Shown: piece after piece, positions 26,221 through 33,217 of the stretch
Numbering within the stretch: position 1 is the first letter of the stretch
Layout of the letters: each line of letters begins with the position of its first letter
Assembly (NCBI GenBank): GCA_041941305.1
Contig: JBGTQJ010000007.1
Location: 62,001 to 126,000 of the forward strand
Length of the DNA: 64,000 nt
From: JANSWP01 sp041941305
GTDB taxonomy: Bacteria > Bacteroidota > Bacteroidia > Chitinophagales > Saprospiraceae
Direction of reading: 5' to 3'
Translations under genes and position numbers: made by a program
The notes under the pieces: generated by a model
What the model was told of the DNA's origin: nothing
The model's input: the letters and a program-made list of their open reading frames with translations, nothing else
The model's database searches: none

Positions 26221-26739
26221 CTAAAGCCCTAGTTTAGCTAAAACCTTACTGGAAATATCATCCGAATCCTGTAAAAACAAAATTGTGCTGGGAATACTGG
26301 AGTCGAAAATAAAAGTGTAACCTTCATCTTTGCCAATAGCATCAATTGCTACCTGAACTTTATTTAAAATGGGTTCAAATAATTCTTGACGTTTCTTTTC
26401 CAGTTTGACCAAGACTTCCTGTTCATATGCTGCTATATCCTGCTGCTTTTTAGTAAACTCTGCTTCTTTTTTTTGAGCTTCAGCCGGAGAGGCTCCTCCT
26501 CCTTGATATAATTTCGCAAAAGCTTCGTAATCGGCTCTCAAAGCTTCTGCCATATCTCTTCCTGTTTTAACCAAGCCATCTTGGTAAGTCTTCAATTCTT
26601 CATCTGCTTTTTTAGTCTCGGGTAATTGTACCAAAATATTGGCAGAATGCAAGTGCCCAAATTTCTGTGCAAACGATATATTTAGGGAAACGCCCCAGAA
26701 AATAATGGCTAAACAACTGATTTTCAATATTTTCTTCAT
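26221..26739 (-). CDS. OmpH/Skp-family periplasmic chaperone
   Basis: 172 residues. Signal peptide ending NISFAQ at about 25. The mature part fits the OmpH/Skp family: starting motif FGHLHSANILVQLPETKKADEEL, a long coiled coil (about 45-125) and a C-terminal return strand segment (AIDAIGKDEGYTFIFDSS). The family binds unfolded outer-membrane proteins in the periplasm as a trimer. Here it is a single copy with a good -7 box upstream, not beside bamA as in some relatives. Confidence 0.9.
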   Translation of the reverse strand: MKKILKISCLAIIFWGVSLNISFAQKFGHLHSANILVQLPETKKADEELKTYQDGLVKTGRDMAEALRADYEAFAKLYQGGGASPAEAQKKEAEFTKKQQDIAAYEQEVLVKLEKKRQELFEPILNKVQVAIDAIGKDEGYTFIFDSSIPSTILFLQDSDDISSKVLAKLGL

Positions 26740-26768
26740 AGTTTAATTAATGATTTTCAAAATTTGTG

Positions 26769-26776
26769 CAAAGGTA
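26769..26776 (-). promoter_or_regulatory. -7 promoter box for the OmpH-family gene
   Basis: On the minus strand TACCTTTG matches TAnnTTTG exactly, 30 nt before the start codon at 26739. No clear TTG lies at -33. Confidence 0.55.
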
Positions 26777-26837
26777 GTTTGATTCTTTGACTCTTTTATT
26801 CTTTCACTCATTCATTTTTCATTCTTTCACTCTTTCA

Positions 26838-27140
26838 TTAAAGAACTTCCATCAAAGTTCTGAACGCAACAAACTTGTCCTTATACCTTTCAGTGTGATC
26901 TTTTTGCAATTTGGTTGCATGCGCTTGCTGATATTTTTCTAAACTAGCCATGTCTTTACAAAAATACTGAAAAGCATAAGTGATTCCGTCGCTTTCATCT
27001 ACACTCAACAGGCGGCAAATTTTGCATTCTGAAAACAAGCCTGTATTGATGACATCTGGTACATGAGTGGTTTTCATCCAATGAATCCAGTCATCGTGTA
27101 CCTCTAAATCGATTTTTACAGTAACATTATAAATTATCAT
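26838..27140 (-). CDS. DUF4286 family protein
   Basis: 100 residues from the ATG at 27140 (MIIYNVTVKIDLEVHDDWI); a longer in-frame start at 27224 would overlap the end of the upstream gene's border and adds a Phe-rich stretch unlike the family. The small alpha/beta fold with WIHWMKTTHVPDVINTG and YAFQYFCKD is that of DUF4286 (ferredoxin-like dimeric barrel-type), a cytoplasmic protein of unknown function common in Bacteroidota. A TTCATTC-rich tract follows its stop. Confidence 0.82.
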   Translation of the reverse strand: MIIYNVTVKIDLEVHDDWIHWMKTTHVPDVINTGLFSECKICRLLSVDESDGITYAFQYFCKDMASLEKYQQAHATKLQKDHTERYKDKFVAFRTLMEVL

Positions 27141-27226
27141 AAAACTGGGAAGTGTTTCATGTTTAAAAAGTATTAAGAATTGCCACAAACAAAATTGAAA
27201 TCCAAAGGTACAGAGTCCTTTCAAAA

Positions 27227-27571
27227 TTAATTGTCAGGTGCTCCAGCATCGAGCCAGCATTGTATTTGTCCCAATTGTTCACTAGTCAACTCTCTTCCGA
27301 TAGGCATCTCCTGAGTATCTATTACCTGGTCTTGTATTTTTCCGTTATCTGCAAAAGGCTTCAGATTCGCATAGGTAGTAAAATCTCCATTTGAAGAATT
27401 ATTTCCATGACATCCAGCTGAATTGCAATTCGTTGAGATGATTTCCTGGATGGTCCCAGAATAAGTAATTGTTGAGCAATCTACAGTACCTACAGGAATT
27501 AATTTATCTTTTGAGCAGGAGTAGATAATGAAAAAAGATAGGACCAAAATTACAAAGCGAAAATTTTTCAT
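27227..27571 (-). CDS. Small lipoprotein with cytochrome-c-like CX4CH motif
   Basis: 114 residues. Lipobox IYSC at about 16-19. The mature part has a single heme-type site written CNSAGCH (CX4CH rather than CXXCH), then EMPIGRELTSEQLGQIQCWLDAGAPDN, which matches the distal-ligand and C-terminal helix of the Bacteroidota c-type cytochrome-like lipoproteins. It could carry covalent heme in the periplasm, but the CX4CH spacing is unusual and heme attachment is not certain. It sits 86 bp upstream of the DUF4286 gene. Confidence 0.8.
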   Translation of the reverse strand: MKNFRFVILVLSFFIIYSCSKDKLIPVGTVDCSTITYSGTIQEIISTNCNSAGCHGNNSSNGDFTTYANLKPFADNGKIQDQVIDTQEMPIGRELTSEQLGQIQCWLDAGAPDN

Positions 27572-27682
27572 GAAAATGATTTTAAAGGTAAAAGAATAGA
27601 CTCTGTAAAAGGACTCGCTGAAACATATAATACCCTACAACCAATTTATCGTGATTGTCCGCACTTACCAAATTCTGGCACT

Positions 27683-28282
27683 TTAATCACTCTTGCTAAT
27701 CTCCTTCCAAGTTTTAAACAACACTTGCTGTTCAGGGCGATTTTCCGGAATTTCCCGAAGCGGTTCACATGCTTTTAAACTATCATAACAGTCTTTGGGC
27801 AGCGTTTGGTACAATTGCGTTCCTTTAGTCTTCCATGCTATCATTTCATCGCTGACTTCTTTGATAACCTTCCCAGGATTTCCCACAACCAGACTTCTTT
27901 TGGGAATTTTGGAATTGGCTTTAATAAAACACAATGCTCCAATGATGCATTCATCTCCTATTTCCACATTATCCATAATGACTGAATTCATTCCTACCAA
28001 TACATTTCTTCCTATCATAGCACCATGGATAATGGCACCGTGCCCAATGTGAGCACTTTCTTTTAGTAGAACGGTTACCCCGGGAAACATGTGAATCGTA
28101 CAATTTTCCTGAACATTGCACCCGTCCTCGATGACAATGCCTCCCCAATCACCCCGAATCGCAGCTCCAGGACCGACATACACATCTTTTCCAATTGTGA
28201 CATTACCAACTACAGCAGCCTGTGGGTGAATAAACGCACTTTCATGAATGACTGGTTGAAAGCCTTTGAATTCGTAAACCAT
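27683..28282 (-). CDS. Gamma-carbonic anhydrase / PaaY-like hexapeptide-repeat protein
   Basis: 199 residues. A left-handed beta-helix built of hexapeptide repeats (VVGNVTIGKDVYVGPGAAIRGDWGGIVIEDGCNV). Histidines at the positions of the gamma-CA zinc site are visible (CTIHMF; HIGHGAIIHG). The C-terminal ~45 residues are helical, as in YrdA/PaaY/CaiE proteins. It could be a zinc-dependent CO2 hydratase or a thioesterase-like homologue; activity cannot be read from sequence alone. It forms a trimer in known members. Divergent from the ALDH gene. Confidence 0.88.
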   Translation of the reverse strand: MVYEFKGFQPVIHESAFIHPQAAVVGNVTIGKDVYVGPGAAIRGDWGGIVIEDGCNVQENCTIHMFPGVTVLLKESAHIGHGAIIHGAMIGRNVLVGMNSVIMDNVEIGDECIIGALCFIKANSKIPKRSLVVGNPGKVIKEVSDEMIAWKTKGTQLYQTLPKDCYDSLKACEPLREIPENRPEQQVLFKTWKEISKSD

Positions 28283-28417
28283 AATTTTTTATTTTCACAT
28301 TCTTTAAAACTTCCGCTCTATCTTATCAATTCTTTACATTTGACCTTATAGTTTGTCAAATCGTAAATCTACATAGTTCCAAAGTAATCCCTTTAGGAAA
28401 AATCGAAAAACACTCAC

Positions 28418-29866
28418 ATGGCTGAAAAATACATCAAAAACTATATTAATGGTGCCCTTGTTCCGGCAGAATCTGGCGAGTATTTGGACAATTACAATCC
28501 TTCCACAGGCAACGTTTATTCATACATTCCAGATTCTGATGAGGCAGACGTGCTCAAGGCTGTAGAAGCTGCCGAAAAGGCTTTTCCTGCATGGTCAAAG
28601 ATGAGTCTGGAAAAACGATTTAGAATTTTAAATCGGATTGCTGACGTCATTGAGCAAAACATGGAAGAATTTGCGAAAGCCGAAAGTATGGATAATGGCA
28701 AGCCACTTTCCATGTCTCGCAACGTAGATATTCCCCGAGCACAAGCCAATTTCCGTTTTTTCGCTACAGCGATTCTGCATTTTAGCTCAGAATCCCATCA
28801 CAATGAAGGGGAAGCCATCAATTTTACTTTGCGCCAGCCAATTGGCGTTGTAGGTTGCATTTCGCCCTGGAATTTGCCGCTTTATTTATTTTCCTGGAAA
28901 ATTGCTCCGGCGCTGGCTGCTGGAAACTGCATAGTCGCCAAGCCTTCTGAATTGACGCCAATGACCGCCTTTCTACTAGCAAAAGCCTGTAAAGAAGCAG
29001 GTTTGCCAGACGGCGTGCTGAATATTGTTCATGGATTGGGTGGTAAAGCTGGGCAAGCGATTGTAGAGCATCCAAGAGTAAAAGCAATTTCTTTTACGGG
29101 CGGAACTGAAACGGGCAAGCGAATTGCCAGGATTGCCGCTCCAATGTTCAAGAAGCTATCGCTGGAACTAGGTGGCAAAAACCCAAATATCATTTTCGCA
29201 GATTGTGATTTTGATCAAATGATGATTGACACACTTCGCTCTTCCTTTTCAAACAATGGTCAGATATGTCTCTGTGGATCAAGGATTTATGTAGAAAGAC
29301 CCATTTACGAAAAATTTAGAGATGAGTTGGTCAAAAGAGCTCAGTTTTTAAAAGTTGGTGACCCTTTTTCCAGTATGTCTGATTTGGGAGCCCTGGTATC
29401 TGAGCAACATATGGAAAAGGTATTGAGTTATGTCAATTTGGCAGAAGTAGAGGGTGGCACCGTCTTGTGTGGCGGTACCAAAATTGAGATGGAGGGTGAA
29501 AATGAAGGTGGTTATTTCATTAGACCCGCCGTCATTGAAGGCTTATCAAATGATTGCCGAACCAATCAGGAAGAAATTTTTGGACCCGTTGTCACCATTC
29601 AGCCCTTCGATACCGAAGAGGAAGCCATTGAATTAGCCAATGGAACCCAATATGGATTGTCTTCTACCATATGGACAAAAGATATCAGCAAAGCCAATCG
29701 CATGGCAGAAAAAATTGATGCGGGGATCGTTTGGGTCAATTGCTGGATGATTAGAGACTTGAGGACACCGTTTGGCGGCGTAAAAAATTCAGGCGTTGGA
29801 CGTGAAGGCGGCTTGGAAGCACTTCGCTTTTTTACAGAACCTAAGAACGTTTGCTTAAAATACTAG
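28418..29866 (+). CDS. NAD-dependent aldehyde dehydrogenase (ALDH8-like)
   Basis: 482 residues. The catalytic set is present: N152 (ISPWNLPLY), general base E250 (LELGGKNP) and nucleophile C284 (NNGQICLCGSRI); NAD-binding SFTGGTETGKRI lies near 225. The C-terminus (LRTPFGGVKNSGVGREGG ... FFTEPKNVCLKY) resembles 2-aminomuconate/2-hydroxymuconate semialdehyde dehydrogenases (ALDH8 group), so a role in kynurenine or aromatic meta-cleavage degradation is plausible. No other gene of such a pathway is next to it. The stop codon touches a repeat element. Confidence 0.9.
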   Translation: MAEKYIKNYINGALVPAESGEYLDNYNPSTGNVYSYIPDSDEADVLKAVEAAEKAFPAWSKMSLEKRFRILNRIADVIEQNMEEFAKAESMDNGKPLSMSRNVDIPRAQANFRFFATAILHFSSESHHNEGEAINFTLRQPIGVVGCISPWNLPLYLFSWKIAPALAAGNCIVAKPSELTPMTAFLLAKACKEAGLPDGVLNIVHGLGGKAGQAIVEHPRVKAISFTGGTETGKRIARIAAPMFKKLSLELGGKNPNIIFADCDFDQMMIDTLRSSFSNNGQICLCGSRIYVERPIYEKFRDELVKRAQFLKVGDPFSSMSDLGALVSEQHMEKVLSYVNLAEVEGGTVLCGGTKIEMEGENEGGYFIRPAVIEGLSNDCRTNQEEIFGPVVTIQPFDTEEEAIELANGTQYGLSSTIWTKDISKANRMAEKIDAGIVWVNCWMIRDLRTPFGGVKNSGVGREGGLEALRFFTEPKNVCLKY

Positions 29867-29955
29867 TGCATAAGGAACTAAATTTTGAACAGGCAATGCG
29901 GCTTCTTTTGCACCTACCCGTCGTTACTCCTCGTTCAGGTAGCTTGGGCTTTCTT
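29865..29955. repeat. Repeat element family A, half copy
   Basis: Starts at the ALDH stop codon with GTGCATAAGGAACTAAATTT and continues through GCTTCTTTTGCACCTACCC to about 29955. It corresponds to the inverted right half of the 39651-39825 element; the complement of 29901-29942 aligns with 39747-39788 and 22508-22549. The other half is missing, so this is a truncated copy. Confidence 0.8.
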
Positions 29956-29982
29956 TTTATAAATTACTTTGAATTCAAAATG

Positions 29983-31653
29983 CTATTCTTCTTCTGATTT
30001 TGCTTCAGTTTCTGCTTCAGCTGTAGGTTCCTCTTCTTCTGTTGTTTCAGCAGCAGGCTCTTCAGCTTTAGATGCTTCAGATTCTGGTTCCGCTTCTTGC
30101 CCATTTTCGGAAGCTTCTTCCGCTGGTTCTTCAGTTATCTTTTCCTTCAAATCCTCCACAGCTTCTTCAATTTTATCACCGACTTCTTCTGCTACTGCTT
30201 TGACTTTATCTACTACATTGGAAAGGGTCTCGGAAAGTTTTGAACCTTCTTTAGCTTCCGCTCCCCCATCATCCATAACTTTTTCCTTCAAATCTTCTAC
30301 AGCGTCTTCAATTTTATCACCGACTACCTCTGCTACTGCTTTCACTGTATCTACTACGTCTGTTAAAGATTCACCAAGCAGGGTTCCCGCAGCAGCTAAT
30401 ACAGATTCTTCTTCTTTTGGTGCTTCTGTTTCTTTTGATTCAGCAGTTGTTTCTTCTGTAGTTTCTTCTGCTTTACCCTTAATTGCCTCAGCAGCCTTTT
30501 CGATTTTATCAGCTTCGGCTTGTCGGGCAGCAGCAGCAGCCTCCATTTCTTTGGCTATTTTTTCTTTTGCAGCTTCTTTTGCAGCCTCTTTTTCCTGGCG
30601 ACGCGCTTCCCGTTGCTTTTGAGCTTCAATCTTACCTTCCAATTCCGTTTTAGTTACCATCATTTCGCCCAATTTCTCTTCTTTAGAGCGAATGCGTTCT
30701 TCAATCATAATGATCTTGGCCTGGCGAATTTGAGCTTCTAGCTGCCCGTCAGTCGTTTCAATTTTTCGCTTTTGAAAACTCAAATCATCCTTGTCGCGAT
30801 TGATAGAACGCTCCATTTTCTCTATTGCAGCCACCAAACCATCGTATCTTCTTTGTAAACGCTGCAGTGGAGAAGAATCTGTAATCACTCCATCTCCAAA
30901 ACGCTTTGCTTTTACTTTCTTGAATGCATCATCAATCCTTTTCCAAACTTGTGAGCGGTGATCTCTGGATAAGTTGGTATCTCTAAAAGTGCGCTGTACT
31001 TTTTTCAATTCTTCAAAAATACCTTGCAATCGGAATCCATCTTCTACTTTTTGTTCCAGATCCTCAAGTATTGCCATAAATTTATCTACATGTTCCTTTG
31101 AACGGGCACGAAAGTCTTCATCCATCTTATTTCGCAAAGTCTTCATTTTAGCGAACAATTCATTGGTGTTGTCACGCAATGAATCTGCATGATCTCTGAA
31201 CAAATTGCGTTCACGAACCTGTCCCTGGACTTTTCCCCAAAATTCTTTCAAATTTTCCCAAACATCAGAACTGTAATCTTCTAATTGGTCAACTTTTTCC
31301 CTTAACTCCGACAACTCATCCTGATAAACCTGATTGAGCTTAGAGGAAAGCACTACAAAATGCCATTCTGTTTGCGCTCGCTGAATTACATCTCCTCGTT
31401 CTACCTTCAATTCATCGGGCAAGAGACTTTCCGTAATACTCAATTCTCTTTCGATATGTGTTTGCTCTTCCGGAAATTCCACCTCCGTTCCATTGCGCCA
31501 TTCACGCATCATTTTCTGCATAAAATCTTCTGTGACTACTTTTTCCGGAAAAGTATAAATATCCACCTTGTTGTCTTCTGGTCTGAGTGCTAAAGCCATC
31601 AAAACCCTTTCGTCCTGGGCATTATTGCCCCAAAGTACTAATTTCGTCTTCAT
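29983..31653 (-). CDS. Long coiled-coil protein with acidic repetitive tail, unknown function
   Basis: 556 residues. An N-terminal globular part of about 110 residues (KLVLWGNNAQDERVLMAL) is followed by about 300 residues of charged coiled coil with a repeated basic pattern (RRQEKEAAKEAAKEK). The acidic tail contains two near-copies of an amphipathic unit at about 426-459 and 473-507 (each with VKAVAE.VGDKIE.AVEDLKEK), then Glu/Ala/Pro-rich sequence. No signal peptide. No named family recognised; parts recall DUF349-type charged helices but I do not claim it. Likely a cytoplasmic structural or nucleoid/ribosome-associated factor; unproven. Confidence 0.85.
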   Translation of the reverse strand: MKTKLVLWGNNAQDERVLMALALRPEDNKVDIYTFPEKVVTEDFMQKMMREWRNGTEVEFPEEQTHIERELSITESLLPDELKVERGDVIQRAQTEWHFVVLSSKLNQVYQDELSELREKVDQLEDYSSDVWENLKEFWGKVQGQVRERNLFRDHADSLRDNTNELFAKMKTLRNKMDEDFRARSKEHVDKFMAILEDLEQKVEDGFRLQGIFEELKKVQRTFRDTNLSRDHRSQVWKRIDDAFKKVKAKRFGDGVITDSSPLQRLQRRYDGLVAAIEKMERSINRDKDDLSFQKRKIETTDGQLEAQIRQAKIIMIEERIRSKEEKLGEMMVTKTELEGKIEAQKQREARRQEKEAAKEAAKEKIAKEMEAAAAARQAEADKIEKAAEAIKGKAEETTEETTAESKETEAPKEEESVLAAAGTLLGESLTDVVDTVKAVAEVVGDKIEDAVEDLKEKVMDDGGAEAKEGSKLSETLSNVVDKVKAVAEEVGDKIEEAVEDLKEKITEEPAEEASENGQEAEPESEASKAEEPAAETTEEEEPTAEAETEAKSEEE

Positions 31654-31865
31654 GTTACTAGATTTACATAAATTTCAAAAAATCAAAAATTGCGGTGTAG
31701 CTTGTGTCGTTTTATTTCATAAGATTTAACCTTGTCCAGGTTTGTCGTTTAGGTATCCTTATAGCTAAAAATTTGATAATCAATTGGTTTCAGGCGTGGT
31801 ACTGTTGTTTCTAAAGTTTGCCAAATTTATAAAAATGCTATTTATTCATACAATTTTTAGGGTAT

Positions 31866-32891
31866 TTATTGAGCCCCAGCCATTTCCTTGGCAGCTACCA
31901 AATTCTTCGCCACTAAATATTCAGCAATCTGAACTGCATTTGTAGCAGCTCCTTTTCTCAAATTATCTGCCACAATCCACATATTCAATCCATTCTCGAT
32001 AGACTCATCGCGACGAATACGCCCCACAAATACTTCATCTTTGTCTTTTGCAAAAAGCGGCATTGGATATTGATTTTGGGAGACATCGTCTGTAAGGACT
32101 ATGCCTGCTGCCTCACTCAACATTTGTTTGATATCTGCCACCTCAAATGATTTATCAAATTCTACATTCACTGATTCCGAATGCCCACCATTGACAGGTA
32201 CCCGAACGGCTGTAGAAGTGATGCGTAAACTATTGTCGCCTAAAATTTTTCTGGTTTCATTGACCAATTTCATTTCCTCCTTGGTGTAATCATTGTCCAG
32301 GAAAATATCACAATGAGGCAGGCAGTTTTCAAAGATGGGATAGAAATAAGCCATTTCTTCACTATTGGGTTGCTCTCCATTGCGCTCCATATTGTATTGC
32401 CTTACTGCATTCATGCCCGTTCCGGTATAGGATTGATAGGTAGAAATGACCAAACGTTTGATTTGATATTTCTCATGTAATGGAGCCAGCGCTACCACCA
32501 TTTGAATGGTAGAACAATTTGGATTGGCAATGATTTTATCATTTTTAGTCAATTCATCGGCATTGACTTCAGGAACGACCAATTTCTTGTCAGGATCCAT
32601 CCTCCAGGCTGAAGAATTATCAATTACCGTAGTCCCTACTGCGGCAAATTTTGGAGCCCATTCCTTCGATACGCTACCTCCAGCTGAAAAAATGGCAATA
32701 TCAGGAGCAGCATTTACCGCGTCCTCCATTCCAATAATCGAATAATTCTTCCCCTTAAATTCAATTTGTTTGCCTACAGAACGTGCCGATGCAACTGGCA
32801 AAAATTCAGAAACAGGAAAATTTCTTTCCTTTAAAACTTTACACATTACGGTGCCTACCAAACCGGTAACACCTACAACTGCTACTTTCAT
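31866..32891 (-). CDS. asd: Aspartate-semialdehyde dehydrogenase
   Basis: 341 residues. NADP-binding GVTGLVG (7-13), catalytic Cys C126 in ANPNCSTIQMVVALAPLH, and the substrate/active-site stretch STYQSYTGTGMNAV; conserved His in VNGGHSESV. It reduces L-aspartyl phosphate to L-aspartate semialdehyde for lysine/diaminopimelate, threonine and methionine synthesis, in the cytoplasm. Length and motifs are standard for the bacterial enzyme. Stands alone, with two inverted repeats upstream. Confidence 0.96.
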   Translation of the reverse strand: MKVAVVGVTGLVGTVMCKVLKERNFPVSEFLPVASARSVGKQIEFKGKNYSIIGMEDAVNAAPDIAIFSAGGSVSKEWAPKFAAVGTTVIDNSSAWRMDPDKKLVVPEVNADELTKNDKIIANPNCSTIQMVVALAPLHEKYQIKRLVISTYQSYTGTGMNAVRQYNMERNGEQPNSEEMAYFYPIFENCLPHCDIFLDNDYTKEEMKLVNETRKILGDNSLRITSTAVRVPVNGGHSESVNVEFDKSFEVADIKQMLSEAAGIVLTDDVSQNQYPMPLFAKDKDEVFVGRIRRDESIENGLNMWIVADNLRKGAATNAVQIAEYLVAKNLVAAKEMAGAQ

Positions 32892-32980
32892 AATATTGAT
32901 TGTATTTTCTTTCTATACTCCGACCTCATTTGCCAATAAAATTTTGTTTGCAACAAAAATGACGTCGAATTTCAAAACTA

Positions 32981-33093
32981 AGAAGCTGTTAAGATTTAAC
33001 TTTTTCTTCATATGACAAGTGTTAAATTTTAATAGCTTCTAAAGCGTTAAATGGGAAACTTATCTAAAATTATTTGGCGAGATTAGATAAGTT
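32981..33093. repeat. Two adjacent inverted repeats in the asd / lamin-tail protein gap
   Basis: First: 20-bp arms at 32981-33000 (AGAAGCTGTTAAGATTTAAC) and 33021-33040, pairing at 18 of 20 positions with a 20-nt loop. Second: perfect 11-bp arms AACTTATCTAA (33057-33067) and TTAGATAAGTT (33083-33093). They lie in the 326-bp divergent gap between asd and the gene at 33218; nothing else is assignable there. Confidence 0.65.
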
Positions 33094-33217
33094 CTACCTG
33101 AATATTTTTATGAATAACTACCAAAGTTCTCTACGAGAAAACTTACTTTCATGTTTCCCTTTTTTTAAAGGGCTGCAAAGATACTTTCTTAACCAATACG
33201 TTGCCACTATTTTTTTT

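Noticed and set aside
25989..26237. 82-residue plus-strand ORF after prfA
   Set aside because: It lies within the terminator and the CATAGC-core palindrome and overlaps the 3' end of the OmpH gene; the composition does not look like a protein.
29969..30622. Serine/alanine-rich plus-strand ORF
   Set aside because: It is the antisense shadow of the acidic Glu/Ala-rich tail of the coiled-coil gene at 29983-31653.
33074..33217. Upstream in-frame extension of the lamin-tail protein
   Set aside because: It gives a 48-residue basic/aromatic leader before the good signal peptide and overlaps an inverted repeat; the ATG at 33218 is preferred.
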